The translations under genes and the position numbers were made by a program. DNA of 64,000 nt. Source: Thermus islandicus DSM 21543 (GTDB lineage Bacteria; Deinococcota; Deinococci; Deinococcales; Thermaceae). Position 1 is the stretch's first letter. The number at the start of each line of letters is the position of its first letter. Under the pieces are notes generated by a model. That model ran no database searches, was not told the origin of the DNA, and saw nothing but the letters and a program-made list of their open reading frames with translations. Location: positions 1 to 64,000 of the forward strand of contig NZ_ATXJ01000001.1 in assembly GCF_000421625.1 (NCBI RefSeq), read 5' to 3'. This document shows, one piece after another, positions 1 to 9,421 of the stretch.

Positions 1-446
<446 letters not shown>

Positions 447-541
447 ACGCCTGCAAGGCGTGGATGCTCAGTTGGGCTTGGCCTTGCGCTCCCCCTTTTC
501 AAGATCCCCCTGCTCGGGCCCTAGCCCGCGCAGCAAAAGCC

Positions 542-570
542 ATGCTATCAAGGCCCCCCTCCCTTGTCAA
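542..570 (-). promoter_or_regulatory. 16S rRNA promoter inside the nrdR 3' end
   Basis: On the minus strand TTGACA (565-570) is followed after 17 bases by TAGCAT (542-547). Transcription should start near 535 and give a leader of roughly 90 bases before the mature 16S end. The -35 box lies within the last codons of nrdR, and the nrdR stop TGA (548-550) sits directly before the -10 box. Confidence 0.8.
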
Positions 571-1009
571 CCCCAAAGAGGCGGCGGATCTCCTCAATGA
601 AGCGCTCCACCGAGTCAAACTCCCGGTAAACCGAGGCAAAGCGGATGTAGGCCACCTGGTCCAGTTCCCGCAGGAAGGCCATGGCCTTAAGGCCGATCTC
701 CTCCGAGGTGATCTCGGGCCCGGGCACCTGGTCCTCAAAGGTGTAGGCGAAGCGCTTTAGGACCTCCTGGTCCACCGGGCGCTTCTCGCAGGCGAGGAGG
801 AGGCCCCTGAGGAGCTTGTCGGGGTTAAAGGGCTCTTTCCTACCGTCCCGCTTGATCACCATGAGGGGTTCCAGCTGGGTCCTTTCGTAGGTGGTAAAGC
901 GGCGGCCGCAGGAGGGGCACTCCCGCCTGCGGCGGATGGCGGCCCCCTCGTCGGAGGGCCTCGAGTCCACCACCCGGGTGTCGGGGTGGCCGCAGTAGGG
1001 GCACTTCAT
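548..1009 (-). CDS. nrdR: NrdR, ribonucleotide reductase transcriptional repressor
   Basis: This 153-residue protein has the NrdR layout: an N-terminal zinc ribbon (CPYC at residues 3-6 and CPSC at 31-34, followed by GRRFTTYER) and an ATP-cone domain from about residue 49 (VIKRDGRKEPF). NrdR binds dATP/ATP and represses ribonucleotide reductase genes through NrdR boxes. Its ATG overlaps the stop of the upstream SDR gene (ATGA), so the two are probably translated from one message. Its last codons carry the 16S rRNA -35 box. Length is normal for the family. Confidence 0.95.
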   Translation of the reverse strand: MKCPYCGHPDTRVVDSRPSDEGAAIRRRRECPSCGRRFTTYERTQLEPLMVIKRDGRKEPFNPDKLLRGLLLACEKRPVDQEVLKRFAYTFEDQVPGPEITSEEIGLKAMAFLRELDQVAYIRFASVYREFDSVERFIEEIRRLFGVDKGGGP

Positions 1010-1713
1010 GGCACCTCGCGGAGCATCTCGTAGACCTCAGGGGAGACCGGAGGCTCGGGAAGCTGCACCTCCAGGACCACCCCCCGCACCCCCTCGGCCA
1101 CCATGGACCCGAGGGCCAGGGCCGCCCGCACCAGGGCCTGGTCGTAGGTCTCCCCTACGGGATCGCGGGAGGGGACCACCCCGTTCACCCGGACCCCGGG
1201 GAAGGTCCGGGTAGCCCCCTCTATGAGGCCTTCCACAGCCTTGCGCACCGAGAGGACGTGGGGCTCGAGGCGGGAAAGGGGGGGGAGGACCACGGTCACA
1301 AACCCACCCCCCGCGAGGTGGCGGAGGCCCTGCTGGAGGACGTAGAGGCTGGACTTCACGTCCTGGCTCATGAGGTCGTACCACTCCCCCTCCAAGAGCT
1401 CCACGAAGGGGGTCTTGCTCTCGGCGGTGGTCACGTGGACAATGCCGTCCAGAAGGCCAAAGAGCTCCTCCACCTTCTCAAAGGTGCTGGTCACGTCCAA
1501 GACCACGCTCATGTCCCCGCGGATGGGGATGGCCGTGGCCCCGAGGGCCTCTACCTCCGAGGCTACCCCTGTGGCCAGCTCCACCTCGGGGTCCACGGCG
1601 ATCACCGTGGCCCCATTGCGGCCGTAGCCGTGGGCGATGGCCCGGCCGAAGCCCCGCCCGGCCCCGGTCACCATGACGATCCGCCCCTCGAGGCCCAAGA
1701 GGTCCCGTGACAT
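1006..1713 (-). CDS. Short-chain dehydrogenase/reductase-like protein
   Basis: The 235-residue product begins with a Rossmann fold of SDR type ([13 protein letters not shown], residues about 13-25). The usual catalytic Tyr-x-x-x-Lys pair is not clear: the expected region reads LSVRKAVEG, with Ser in the Tyr place, so catalytic activity is doubtful. Start 1713 was chosen because TACAAT lies 7 bases upstream, fitting a leaderless message; an in-frame ATG at 1722 would overlap that -10 box. It overlaps nrdR by four bases. Substrate unknown. Confidence 0.75.
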   Translation of the reverse strand: MSRDLLGLEGRIVMVTGAGRGFGRAIAHGYGRNGATVIAVDPEVELATGVASEVEALGATAIPIRGDMSVVLDVTSTFEKVEELFGLLDGIVHVTTAESKTPFVELLEGEWYDLMSQDVKSSLYVLQQGLRHLAGGGFVTVVLPPLSRLEPHVLSVRKAVEGLIEGATRTFPGVRVNGVVPSRDPVGETYDQALVRAALALGSMVAEGVRGVVLEVQLPEPPVSPEVYEMLREVP

Positions 1714-1720
1714 CAGGCCC

Positions 1721-1726
1721 ATTGTA
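1721..1726 (-). promoter_or_regulatory. Leaderless -10 box for the SDR-nrdR unit
   Basis: TACAAT on the minus strand ends 7 bases before the ATG at 1713. The divergent macrodomain gene starts at 1742, so both promoters share under 30 bases. Confidence 0.6.
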
Positions 1727-1741
1727 CGGGAAAATAGGGGC

Positions 1742-2221
1742 ATGGCCCGCATCCGCGTGGCGCAGGGGGACATCACCGAGTTTCGGGGAGACGCCATCGT
1801 CAACGCCGCCAACAACTACCTGAAGCTGGGGGCGGGGGTGGCGGGGGCCATCCTCCGGAAGGGCGGCCCCTCCATCCAGGAGGAGTGCGACCGGATCGGC
1901 AGGATCCCCGTGGGGGAAGCGGCGGTCACGGGGGCGGGGAACCTCCCCGTGCGCTACGTGATCCACGCCGCCGTCCTGGGGGACGAGCCCGCAAGCCTGG
2001 AAACGGTGCGCAAGGCCACGCGAAGCGCCCTGGAGAGGGCGGTGGAGCTGGGCCTAAAGACGGTGGCCTTTCCCCTCCTGGGCACCGGGGTGGGGGGGCT
2101 TCCCGTGGACGCGGTGGCCCGGGTGATGCTGGAGGAGATCAAGAAGGCCCCGGACACCCTAGAGGTCACCCTCTACGGCTACCGGGAGGAGGACGCCGAG
2201 GCCATCCGCAGAGCGCTCTAG
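1742..2221 (+). CDS. Macrodomain (ADP-ribose binding) protein
   Basis: A single macrodomain of 159 residues. The signature D-A-I-V-N-A-A-N-N (about residues 17-25) and the loop [13 protein letters not shown] (about 30-42) that binds the ADP-ribose phosphates are both visible, as is the later G-T-G-V-G-G-L-P loop. Such proteins bind or hydrolyse ADP-ribose, O-acetyl-ADP-ribose or ADP-ribosylated targets. The start ATG at 1742 follows a short AT-rich tract shared with the divergent SDR gene. The stop interlocks with that of the GNAT remnant on the other strand. The target in Thermus is unknown. Confidence 0.9.
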   Translation: MARIRVAQGDITEFRGDAIVNAANNYLKLGAGVAGAILRKGGPSIQEECDRIGRIPVGEAAVTGAGNLPVRYVIHAAVLGDEPASLETVRKATRSALERAVELGLKTVAFPLLGTGVGGLPVDAVARVMLEEIKKAPDTLEVTLYGYREEDAEAIRRAL

Positions 2222-2358
2222 AGGGGTTTTCGGTAGCCGACCAGGCGCGCCACCTCCTCCCGGTCCGCACCCCCTTCCGGCCACAAGGCGGCGCGAAGGG
2301 ACAGGTAGGCGGGGAGGTCCGACCCCCGCAAGGGCCGGAGAGCAATTCCCCCCCTCAC
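2218..2358 (-). pseudogene. Truncated GNAT acetyltransferase (N-terminal 46 residues only)
   Basis: Reading from a GTG at 2358, 46 codons are open to a TAG at 2218. The product (ALRPLRGSDLPAYLSLRAAL, then WPEGG) resembles the first strand and helix of AAC(6')-like GNAT enzymes, but the acetyl-CoA motif and everything after it are absent. The GTG overlaps the stop of the upstream lipoprotein gene (GTGA), as in coupled translation. It is most likely a remnant; a functional micro-protein cannot be excluded. It is too short to judge family membership firmly. Confidence 0.45.
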
Positions 2359-3224
2359 GGAGCCCCCCCGGACCCCGCAGGCGGGGCCTCGGGAGAGGGG
2401 GCCTGGACCTTGGGGAAGTAGCCCTGGGCGAGGAGCCTGAGGTCCGCCTCGCCCACCTTGCCGTCCCCGTCCAGGTCCCCCTTGAGCTCCTTCCCCTCCC
2501 GGCCCCAGTTCTGGGCGAGCCCTAGGAGGTCGGCGAAGGGCCTCCCCCGGGAAGGGGCCTGGCCCAAGGGCTTCCCCTCCTTGTCGTAGAGGACCACCTG
2601 GGGGGAAAGCCTCGGGGTGAGGGGCTTGGCTGGGGTGAGGAGGAGGCGGAAGGCCTCCTGGTCCTTGAGGGGCTTCGGGAAGGCCAGATCCAGGCGGAGG
2701 AGGCGGCTTTGGGGGTCGTAGTCCAGGAGGTACACAGGACTTGCCGCCTTGAGGCTGGAGAGGTCGGGGCTGAGGTCTTGAAGGCGCACCTCCAGCTGGA
2801 AGCCCACCGCCTCCCGCCCCTCCACCCGGGCGAGGAGGAGGAAGGGCCCCTCCACCTGGGCGGGGGGCAGGACCAGGGTAAGCCTCGGCGGGGGCGGGTC
2901 GGAAACGGTGAGGGTGAGCTTCTGGGCCCGGCTGTTCTTGGCGGCGTCCTCCACGGTGAGGACCAGGGAGAAGCTCCCCTTCTCCCGGGGCACCCCGCTG
3001 ATCCTCCCCCCTTGGAAGGTGAGGCCCTGAGGGAGCTTGCCCTCGAGGCTGAAGGCGTAGGGCCTGAGGCCTCCTTCGGCGCTGAAGACCGCCTGGTAGG
3101 CCTCCCCCAGGTAGGCGGGGGGGAGGCTGGAGGCGGTGAGGCGCAGGGGCTCAGTCCCCGCGCCCGTGGGGTCCTGGGTGCCGCAGGCGGCGAGGAGAAG
3201 GGCCAGGGGCCAGAGCTTCCGCAT
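2355..3224 (-). CDS. Lipoprotein with putative-Ig fold and C-terminal dockerin-like calcium loop
   Basis: The 289-residue product starts with a lipoprotein signal (LALLLAACG, Cys at residue 14). Residues about 30-110 look like a He_PIG-type putative immunoglobulin repeat ([27 protein letters not shown]-x-P). Near residue 250 there is a single loop [13 protein letters not shown], the calcium loop seen in dockerin type I repeats and EF hands. It is probably exported and anchored on the cell surface, and may bind a cohesin-like or other partner. TAGACT 6 bases before the ATG gives a leaderless start. The middle region is not recognised. Confidence 0.8.
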   Translation of the reverse strand: MRKLWPLALLLAACGTQDPTGAGTEPLRLTASSLPPAYLGEAYQAVFSAEGGLRPYAFSLEGKLPQGLTFQGGRISGVPREKGSFSLVLTVEDAAKNSRAQKLTLTVSDPPPPRLTLVLPPAQVEGPFLLLARVEGREAVGFQLEVRLQDLSPDLSSLKAASPVYLLDYDPQSRLLRLDLAFPKPLKDQEAFRLLLTPAKPLTPRLSPQVVLYDKEGKPLGQAPSRGRPFADLLGLAQNWGREGKELKGDLDGDGKVGEADLRLLAQGYFPKVQAPSPEAPPAGSGGAP

Positions 3225-3230
3225 AGGGAA

Positions 3231-3236
3231 AGTCTA
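3231..3236 (-). promoter_or_regulatory. Leaderless -10 box for the lipoprotein gene
   Basis: TAGACT on the minus strand lies 6 bases before the ATG at 3224. It is back to back with the dcd promoter (3242-3247). Confidence 0.55.
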
Positions 3237-3241
3237 GCCGG

Positions 3242-3247
3242 TATAGT
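3242..3247 (+). promoter_or_regulatory. Leaderless -10 box for the dcd-hisZ-hisG-trmH operon
   Basis: TATAGT ends 7 bases before the dcd ATG at 3255; no ribosome binding site is seen between them. Confidence 0.6.
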
Positions 3248-3254
3248 TGAGGGC

Positions 3255-3800
3255 ATGGTGAAGCCGGACTGGTGGATCCGGGAGATGGCGAGGAAGGGGA
3301 TGATTGAGCCCTTTGAGGAGCGGCTGGTGCGGGAGGGGGTCATCAGCTATGGGCTTTCCTCCTTCGGGTACGACCTCCGGGCCGCCCCGGAGTGGCGGAT
3401 CTTCACCAATGTTTTTTCCAGCGTGGTGGACCCCAAGCGCTTTGACCCCAAGAGCTTTGTGGAGTACGAAGGGGAGGAGGTGGTCATCCCCCCCAACTCC
3501 TTTGCCCTCACCCGGAGCCTGGAGTACATCCGCATGCCCGACAACGTTATCGCCATCGCCCTGGGAAAGAGCACCTACGCGCGGTGCGGCATCGTGGTGA
3601 ACGTGACCCCCCTGGAGCCCGGCTGGGAGGGGCACGTCACCTTGGAGATCTCCAACACCACCCCCCTTCCCGCCAAGGTCTACGCAGGCGAGGGCATCGT
3701 CCAGCTCCTCTTCCTGGAGGGTCCCCGTCCCGAGGTGACCTACCGGGACCGGCAGGGCAAGTACCAGGGCCAGAAGGGGATCACCCTGCCCCGGATCTAG
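3255..3800 (+). CDS. dcd: dCTP deaminase
   Basis: The 181-residue protein has the dCTP deaminase/dUTPase trimer signatures: [13 protein letters not shown] near residue 34, GKSTYARCG near 110, and the catalytic Glu in [11 protein letters not shown] near 130. The enzyme converts dCTP to dUTP, feeding dTTP synthesis. The ATG at 3255 was chosen over an upstream in-frame extension because of the TATAGT box 7 bases before it. hisZ follows after three bases, so a pyrimidine gene leads a histidine operon here. Confidence 0.93.
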   Translation: MVKPDWWIREMARKGMIEPFEERLVREGVISYGLSSFGYDLRAAPEWRIFTNVFSSVVDPKRFDPKSFVEYEGEEVVIPPNSFALTRSLEYIRMPDNVIAIALGKSTYARCGIVVNVTPLEPGWEGHVTLEISNTTPLPAKVYAGEGIVQLLFLEGPRPEVTYRDRQGKYQGQKGITLPRI

Positions 3801-3803
3801 GCC

Positions 3804-4883
3804 ATGATCCCCGAGGGCACCCGTTTCCTCCTCCCCCCCGAGGCCAGGCTCAAGGCCGAGGTGGTGGGCAGGCTTCAGGACCTCTTCCGGCGCTACGGGT
3901 ACGAGCCCGTGGAGCTCCCCGCCCTCGAGGCCTACGACCCCGCCCACCCCCTGGCCGAGAGGGCCTTCAAGCTGGTGGACAAGACGGGGGAGGTGCTTTC
4001 GCTAAGGAGCGAGTTCACCACCCTCCTGGCCAAGCTCCTCCGGGCCCACCTTCCAGAAGGGGTCCACCGCTTCCAGTACGCCGGGGCCCTCTGGCTTAGG
4101 GAGGCGGACGCGGAGCTTGGGCGCCTCAGGGAGTACACCCAGGTGGGGCTGGAGCTCTTGGGGGCCACGGGGCCTTTGGCGGACGCCGAGGTGCTGGAGC
4201 TCGCCTTCGCCGCCCTGGAGGCCTTGGGGGTGGAGGGGGTGGTGGAGGTGGGCCTCCCGAGCCTGGTGGGGGAGGTGCTCGGGGCCTCGGGGCTTCCCAA
4301 GGAGGCCCAGAGGGAGGCGCAGAGGGCCATCCACCGCAAGAACCTCCCCGAGCTCAAGGCCCTCCTCGCCCAAAACCCCGTGCCCGAGGAGGCGAGGAGG
4401 GCCCTCCTCGCCCTCCCCGACCTCTACGGGGGGGAGGAGGTGCTTAGGGAGGCCAAGGCCCTTCCCCTGCCCCCGAGGGCCCGGGCGGCCCTCAAGGGCC
4501 TGGAGGAGACCTTGAACCTTCTTGGGAGGCCGGTGCTCCTGGACCTGGGCATGGCCCGGCGGTACGAGTACTACTCGGGGATCTTTTTCCGGGCCTACAC
4601 CCCGGGCTTCGGCCTCCCCCTCCTCGGGGGCGGGCGGTACGATGGGGCCCTTCTTCCCCAGGCGGCGGGCTTCGCCCTGGGGGTGGAAAGGCTCCTCGAG
4701 GCCCTCAAGCCCCCCAAGGAGGAGGCGGCCCCGGAGGTTCTGGCCCTGGACCTAGCCGCCCTCCGCCGCTTTGCCCAGGAGAGGCGCACCGAGCTCTTCC
4801 ACGGGGAAGACCCCCTGGCCTACGCCCGGGCCCGGGGCATCCCCTTCCTCGCCCGGGGGGAGGAGCTTTGGAGGGTGGAATGA
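3804..4883 (+). CDS. hisZ: HisZ, ATP phosphoribosyltransferase regulatory subunit
   Basis: This 359-residue protein resembles the class II histidyl-tRNA synthetase core without the anticodon-binding domain: [11 protein letters not shown] near the start, the motif 2-like LSLRSEFT and [12 protein letters not shown], and the later GGRYDG and GFALGVERL. HisZ forms a complex with the short HisG and gives it histidine feedback sensitivity. The ATG lies three bases after the dcd stop and its own stop overlaps the hisG start (ATGA), matching obligate partnership. Confidence 0.93.
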   Translation: MIPEGTRFLLPPEARLKAEVVGRLQDLFRRYGYEPVELPALEAYDPAHPLAERAFKLVDKTGEVLSLRSEFTTLLAKLLRAHLPEGVHRFQYAGALWLREADAELGRLREYTQVGLELLGATGPLADAEVLELAFAALEALGVEGVVEVGLPSLVGEVLGASGLPKEAQREAQRAIHRKNLPELKALLAQNPVPEEARRALLALPDLYGGEEVLREAKALPLPPRARAALKGLEETLNLLGRPVLLDLGMARRYEYYSGIFFRAYTPGFGLPLLGGGRYDGALLPQAAGFALGVERLLEALKPPKEEAAPEVLALDLAALRRFAQERRTELFHGEDPLAYARARGIPFLARGEELWRVE

Positions 4884-5491
4884 GGCGCTTTTCCCTCACC
4901 GTGGCCCTGCCCAAGGGGAGGATGTTCCAGGAGGCCTACGAGGCCCTCCTGCGGGCGGGCCTACCCCTACCCCGGGTGGAGGGGGAAAGGGCGCTCCTCT
5001 ACGGGGAGGAGGGGGGCGTGGCCCTTCTGGAGCTCCGCAACAAGGACGTCCCCGTCTACGTGGACCTAGGAATCGCCGAGATCGGCGTGGTGGGGAAGGA
5101 CGTGCTTTTGGACTCGGGGCGGGACCTTTTTGAGCCCGTGGACCTGGGTTTCGGGGCCTGCCGCCTCTCCCTCATCAGGCGCCCGGGGGACACCGCTCCC
5201 ATCCGCCGTATCGCCACCAAGTACCCCACCTTCACCGCCCGCCTCCTCAAGGAAAGGGGCTGGGCGGCGGACGTGGTGGAGCTTTCCGGCAACATTGAGC
5301 TCGCCGCGGTCACGGGCCTGGCGGACGCCGTGGTGGACGTGGTCCAGACCGGGGCCACGCTAAGGGCGGCGGGCCTCGTGGAGGTGGAGGTCCTCGCCCG
5401 CTCCACGGCCAGGCTGGTGGTGAACCGGCAGGCCCTCAAGCTCAAGCGGGAGGTCCTCAAGCCCCTGATCGCCCGCCTGCGGCAACCCTAG
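4880..5491 (+). CDS. hisG: HisG, ATP phosphoribosyltransferase (short form)
   Basis: The 203-residue length is that of the short HisG class, which needs HisZ. Visible signatures are [10 protein letters not shown] at the N terminus, [16 protein letters not shown] near residue 60, and the phosphate loop D-V-V-Q-T-G-A-T-L near 153. It catalyses the first step of histidine synthesis, joining ATP and PRPP. The start at 4880 overlaps the hisZ stop by four bases and gives the correct N terminus; an upstream in-frame start at 4868 would add four residues and overlap hisZ more. Confidence 0.94.
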   Translation: MRRFSLTVALPKGRMFQEAYEALLRAGLPLPRVEGERALLYGEEGGVALLELRNKDVPVYVDLGIAEIGVVGKDVLLDSGRDLFEPVDLGFGACRLSLIRRPGDTAPIRRIATKYPTFTARLLKERGWAADVVELSGNIELAAVTGLADAVVDVVQTGATLRAAGLVEVEVLARSTARLVVNRQALKLKREVLKPLIARLRQP

Positions 5492-5498
5492 GATCGGT

Positions 5499-6083
5499 AT
5501 GAGGGAGGCCACACCCGAAAGGCGAAGGCGCCTGGAGGAGGTCCTGAGCAGACGCCAGCCCGACCTCACCGTCCTCCTGGAGAACGTGCACAAGCCCCAC
5601 AACCTCTCGGCCATCCTGCGCACCTGCGACGCCGTGGGGGTCCTCGAGGCCCACGCCGTGAACCCCACGGGGGGCGTGCCCACCTTCAACGAGACGAGCG
5701 GAGGCAGCCACAAGTGGGTCTACCTGCGGGTGCACGAGAGCGTAAAGGAGGCCTTCCGGTACCTAAAGGAGCAGGGCTTCAGGGTCTACGCCACCGCCCT
5801 TCGGGAGGACGCCCGGGATTTCCGGGAGGTGGACTACACGAAGCCTGTCTGCGTCCTGCTGGGGGCGGAGAAGTGGGGGGTTTCCGAGGAGGCCCTGGCC
5901 TTGGCGGATGGGGCCATCAAGATTCCCATGCTGGGGATGGTCCAAAGCCTGAACGTCTCCGTGGCCGCCGCCGTCATCCTCTTTGAGGCCCAGCGGCAGA
6001 GGCTAAAGGCGGGGCTTTACGACAGGCCCCGCCTGGACCCGGAGCTCTACCAAAAGGTGCTTGCCGACTGGCTCAGGAAGTGA
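5499..6083 (+). CDS. trmH: TrmH, tRNA (guanosine-18-2'-O)-methyltransferase
   Basis: A SPOUT methyltransferase of 194 residues, the size of T. thermophilus TrmH. Motif 1 ([11 protein letters not shown], about 33-43), motif 2 ([11 protein letters not shown] near 118) and motif 3 ([18 protein letters not shown] near 143) are intact. The Arg in motif 1 is the catalytic residue of TrmH. The enzyme methylates G18 in the tRNA D-loop, which helps tRNA heat stability. It follows hisG by seven bases, so it is likely the last gene of the dcd operon. The tail overlaps the opposite small gene by 11 bases. Confidence 0.92.
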   Translation: MREATPERRRRLEEVLSRRQPDLTVLLENVHKPHNLSAILRTCDAVGVLEAHAVNPTGGVPTFNETSGGSHKWVYLRVHESVKEAFRYLKEQGFRVYATALREDARDFREVDYTKPVCVLLGAEKWGVSEEALALADGAIKIPMLGMVQSLNVSVAAAVILFEAQRQRLKAGLYDRPRLDPELYQKVLADWLRK

Positions 6084-6288
6084 GGAAGGCCTCCTCCTCC
6101 AGGGGCTTGGCCTTGACCCCGAGCACGGAGACCCCGACCTGAAGCTCCCCCCAGGCCTCCCCGTCTTCTGGATTCTCCTTGGCCCTTTTCCAAGCACCTT
6201 GAAAGTCCCGGGAGGCCTCGTCCAGGACCTCCCGCAGGTGCTCCTTACGCGCTCGTTTCCGGGCTTCCGTCTTGGACCTATTGCCCAT
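6073..6288 (-). CDS. Small conserved-looking protein, unknown function
   Basis: A 71-residue, highly charged, probably helical protein (start [20 protein letters not shown]). Its ATG overlaps the end of ilvE by 11 bases on the same strand, so it appears to be a translationally coupled last gene of the ilvE unit. The 3' end overlaps trmH on the opposite strand. Codon use resembles real Thermus genes with high G+C third positions. I do not recognise a family. Confidence 0.6.
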   Translation of the reverse strand: MGNRSKTEARKRARKEHLREVLDEASRDFQGAWKRAKENPEDGEAWGELQVGVSVLGVKAKPLEEEAFLTS

Positions 6289-7234
6289 CCACGTAGGTGA
6301 GCCAGCCCTCGTACTCGGGCCGCTGCCCGGTGGCGGCCTCGAGGTAGACCTCCCGGAGCCTCAAGGCCACGGGCCCGGCCGTGCCCTTTCCGATGGGCCT
6401 CCAGTCAATCATGGACACCGGGGTCACCTCGGCGGCGGTGCCGGTCATGAAGACCTCGTCGGCCATGTAGAGCTGGTCCCGGGTGGCCCGCACCACCTGG
6501 ACCTCGTAGCCCAGGTCCTTGGCGATGCGGATCACGGAGTCGCGGGTGATGCCCTCGAGGTTCACCGAGTGCTCCAGGGCGTAGATCACCCCGTCCCGCA
6601 CAAAGAAGAGGTTCTCCCCGCTCCCCTCGGCCACATACCCCTCCTCGTCCAAAAGGAGGGCCTCGTCGGCCCCGGCGGCCACCGCCTCCATCTTGGCCAG
6701 GGCCGAGTTCACGTAGTTGCCGCCCACCTTGGCCTTGCCCGGCATCACGTTTGCGGGGAAGCGAGCCCAGGAGCTGGTGATGAGCCTGGCCCCCTTGCGC
6801 ACCGCCTCCTCGCCCAGGTAGGCCCCCCACTCCCAGGCGGCCACCATCACCTCGGCGGGGTTGTTGGGAAGGGGGTTCACCCCGAGGGCCTTCGCCCCCA
6901 TCCAGGCCAGGGGGCGGATGTAGCAGCTCTTGTAGCCGTTTCGCCGCACCACCTCCTTGATGGCCTCCTCCAGCGCCTCCGGGGGGAAGGGGATCTCCAT
7001 GCGGAGCACCTTGGCCGAGTGGTAAAAGCGCCGCACGTGCTCCTTGAGCCGGAAGACGGCGGGGCCCTTGGGGGTCTCGTAGGCCCTTATCCCCTCAAAG
7101 ACGCTGGTGCCGTAGTGCAGGGCGTGGCTTAGGACGCTGGTCTTGGCCTCCTCCTGGGGCACCAAGGCCCCGTTCATCCAGATGAGCCCGGCCTTGATGT
7201 GCACATCGCCGCCCTTGGCCTCAGGCTTGGTCAT
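6278..7234 (-). CDS. ilvE: Branched-chain amino acid aminotransferase
   Basis: A fold-type IV PLP aminotransferase closely matching the T. thermophilus enzyme. Visible signatures are H-Y-G-T-S-V-F-E-G-I-R-A-Y-E near residue 39, the PLP lysine in GKAKVGGNYVNSALAKMEA (near 166), and the substrate loop LEGITRDSV. It makes Leu, Ile and Val from their 2-oxo acids. The ATG at 7234 has a good GGAGG site six bases upstream and gives 318 residues. The remembered T. thermophilus protein begins about ten residues later, near an in-frame GTG at 7204, so the start is not certain. Confidence 0.93.
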   Translation of the reverse strand: MTKPEAKGGDVHIKAGLIWMNGALVPQEEAKTSVLSHALHYGTSVFEGIRAYETPKGPAVFRLKEHVRRFYHSAKVLRMEIPFPPEALEEAIKEVVRRNGYKSCYIRPLAWMGAKALGVNPLPNNPAEVMVAAWEWGAYLGEEAVRKGARLITSSWARFPANVMPGKAKVGGNYVNSALAKMEAVAAGADEALLLDEEGYVAEGSGENLFFVRDGVIYALEHSVNLEGITRDSVIRIAKDLGYEVQVVRATRDQLYMADEVFMTGTAAEVTPVSMIDWRPIGKGTAGPVALRLREVYLEAATGQRPEYEGWLTYVDGQ

Positions 7235-7386
7235 GGCGAACCTCCGCCCCCATCATAACGCTTTTCTACGCATAAGCCTCAGGGCGTAAGGCCTGGGAGC
7301 GATGACCCCCCCGGCAGGGCCCCAAGCTTCAGCCCCACAAGCGCGCAAGGGGCTACCCGAACGGCCGGGCCGGGACGGGGTGGGCC

Positions 7387-8388
7387 CTAGAGCGCCCCGT
7401 ACCTCCCCCCGGGGAGGGCCTGGGCCAGGCCCTTCACCTCCAGGAGGGTGAGGAGGGCGAGCACCCTCTCCGCCGGAAGGCCCAGGGCCTCCGCCAGGTC
7501 GTCGGGCAGGGCCTCCCCCTGGCGGAGGCGCTCGTAAAGCCTGGCCTCCTCGGGGGAGAGGTCCAAGGGGGCCTTGGGTTTTCCGGAAAAGCCCAGGTAG
7601 GAGAGCACGTCCTCCGCCCCGAGCACCGGGTAGGCCCCGTCCTGGAGGAGGCGGTTGGCCCCTAGGGAGGCTTGGTCCGTGGGCCTTCCGGGCACGGCCA
7701 GCACCTCCTTGCCGAGCTCCAGGGCGTGGCGGGCGGTGATGAGGGCCCCGGAGTCCGGGGGGGCCTCCACCACCACCACCGCCCGGGCAAGCCCGGCGAT
7801 GAGGCGGTTCCTTCTGGGGAAGAACTCGGGCTTGGGGCCGGTTCCGAAGGGGAACTCGGAGAGGAGGTCCATCCTTTGCGCCAGGGAGCGGTTTTCCGGA
7901 GGGTAGACCCGGTCTAAGGCGCTTCCCAGGACCCCCAGGGTGCGCCCGCCCCCCTCCAGGGCCCCTAGGTGGGCCTCCCGGTCTATCCCTCGGGCAAGGC
8001 CCGAGACCACCCAAAGCCCGGCCTCGGCGAGCTCGCGGGCAAGCCTCCGGGTGAAGGCCAGGGCCCAGGGGGAGGCCCGCCGGGTGCCCACCAGGGCCAC
8101 CGCCCACCCCTCAGGGGGGAGCTCCCCCTTCAGGTAGAGGTGGGTGGGGGGCTGGGGAAGCGCCCGCAGCCCTTCGGGAAAGCCCTCTTCCCAAAGGCCC
8201 AGGATGCGCACGCCCTCGGCCTCGGCCAGGCGCCGTTCCGCCTCCGCCCGCCCCTCGGCCTCGGGCAGGCGCCGCCAGGCCTCGGGGAAGCGTTCCTTGA
8301 GGAAGCCCGCGGGATCCTCCGCCTCCAGGGCCTCCAAAAGCCGCTTCGGGCCGATGCCCGGAAGGAAGGCCAGGGCCAAAGGGTCCAC
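7387..8388 (-). CDS. dprA: DprA/Smf DNA-processing protein
   Basis: The 333-residue product has an N-terminal helix-hairpin-like segment (FLPGIGPKRL), the DprA Rossmann core (VALVGTRRASPWAL, SGLARGIDREAHLGAL, FPRRNRLIAGLA, DSGALITARHALELGKEVLAVPG) and a C-terminal winged-helix segment (PDDLAEALGLPAERVLALLTLL). DprA loads RecA on incoming single-stranded DNA during natural transformation, a strong trait of Thermus. GTG 8388 was chosen because TATACT lies 7 bases upstream. The stop is 152 bases before ilvE on the same strand. Confidence 0.92.
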   Translation of the reverse strand: MDPLALAFLPGIGPKRLLEALEAEDPAGFLKERFPEAWRRLPEAEGRAEAERRLAEAEGVRILGLWEEGFPEGLRALPQPPTHLYLKGELPPEGWAVALVGTRRASPWALAFTRRLARELAEAGLWVVSGLARGIDREAHLGALEGGGRTLGVLGSALDRVYPPENRSLAQRMDLLSEFPFGTGPKPEFFPRRNRLIAGLARAVVVVEAPPDSGALITARHALELGKEVLAVPGRPTDQASLGANRLLQDGAYPVLGAEDVLSYLGFSGKPKAPLDLSPEEARLYERLRQGEALPDDLAEALGLPAERVLALLTLLEVKGLAQALPGGRYGAL

Positions 8389-8395
8389 GCCGTAG

Positions 8396-8401
8396 AGTAT
8401 A
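8396..8401 (-). promoter_or_regulatory. Leaderless -10 box for dprA
   Basis: TATACT on the minus strand lies 7 bases before the GTG at 8388 and decides the start among several in-frame candidates. Confidence 0.6.
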
Positions 8402-8471
8402 CTGAAAGGCCTGGAAGGTCCGGCCCCTGCCCCAAAAGGGCAAATCCCGAAGGCCGGGATCACCTGCCGCC

Positions 8472-9377
8472 ATGGAAAAGAAGACCTACTCCGGCTTCGT
8501 GGCCCTCGTGGGCAAGCCCAACGTGGGCAAGTCCACCCTCCTCAACACCCTGCTGGGGGTTAAGGTGGCCCCCATCAGCCCCCGTCCCCAGACCACGAGG
8601 AAGCGCCTCCGGGGCATCCTCACGGAGGGCCAGCGCCAGATCGTCTTCGTGGACACCCCGGGCCTCCACAAGCCCATGGACGCCCTGGGGGAGTTCATGG
8701 ACCAGGAGGTCTACGAGGCCCTCTCCGACGTGAACGCCGTGGTCTGGGTGGTGGACCTGCGCCACCCGCCCACCCCCGAGGACGAGCTGGTGGCGCGGGC
8801 GCTAAAGCCCCTGGTGGGGAAGGTGCCCATCCTCCTTGTGGGCAACAAGCTGGACGAGGCCAAGTACCCCGAGGAGGCGCTACAGGCCTACCACGCCCTC
8901 CTCCCCGAGGCCCTGCCCCGGAAGCTCTCCGCCCTGAACCCCAAGCAGGTGGCCTCCCTAAAGGCGGAGCTCCTCGCCCTCCTCCCCGAGGGGCCCTTCC
9001 TCTACCCCGAGGACTTCGCCAAGAGCGACCAGGACTTCGGGGAGTGGGTGGCGGAGATCGTCCGCGAGGAGGCCATGAAGCGCCTCTGGCACGAGGTGCC
9101 CTACGCCATCGCCACCAAGGTGGAGGAGGTGGCGGAGCGGGAAAACGGCCTCCTCTACCTCAAGGTGGTCCTGTACGTGGAACGGCCCACCCAGAAGGCC
9201 ATCGTCATCGGGGAAGGCGGAAGGAAGGTCAAGGAGATCGGTCAGGCGGCGAGGAAGCAGCTGGAGGCCCTGCTGGGCCGCAGGGTGTACCTGGACCTCG
9301 AGGTCCAGGTCTACCCGGACTGGCGCAAGGACCCCGAGGCCCTGAGGGAGCTCGGCTACCGTTCCTCCCTAGGGTGA
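8472..9377 (+). CDS. era: Era GTPase, 30S assembly factor
   Basis: A 301-residue Era with an N-terminal GTPase and C-terminal KH domain. G1 ([16 protein letters not shown], residues 10-25), the TT of G2, G3 (DTPGLH) and G4 (NKLD) are present. The KH segment holds [16 protein letters not shown] near 250. Era binds the 3' end of 16S rRNA in late 30S maturation. It is divergent from dprA. No clear promoter was found in the 83-base gap. Confidence 0.96.
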   Translation: MEKKTYSGFVALVGKPNVGKSTLLNTLLGVKVAPISPRPQTTRKRLRGILTEGQRQIVFVDTPGLHKPMDALGEFMDQEVYEALSDVNAVVWVVDLRHPPTPEDELVARALKPLVGKVPILLVGNKLDEAKYPEEALQAYHALLPEALPRKLSALNPKQVASLKAELLALLPEGPFLYPEDFAKSDQDFGEWVAEIVREEAMKRLWHEVPYAIATKVEEVAERENGLLYLKVVLYVERPTQKAIVIGEGGRKVKEIGQAARKQLEALLGRRVYLDLEVQVYPDWRKDPEALRELGYRSSLG

Positions 9378-9409
9378 GCCTGGGCGCCCCCCAATCGGGG
9401 CCGGCCCTT

Positions 9410-9415
9410 TACCAT
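9410..9415 (+). promoter_or_regulatory. Leaderless -10 box for the acyltransferase-ttuC pair
   Basis: TACCAT lies 6 bases before the ATG at 9422. Confidence 0.5.
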
Positions 9416-9421
9416 AGCCTT

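Noticed and set aside
1006-1815. Longer N terminus for the SDR protein
   Set aside because: The extra residues cross the -10 box and the start of the divergent macrodomain gene and do not look like an SDR N terminus.
7235-7386. Attenuator or leader peptide before ilvE
   Set aside because: A short frame (MRRKAL) is present in the 152-base leader, but it has no run of Leu, Ile or Val codons and no T-rich terminator hairpin follows it.
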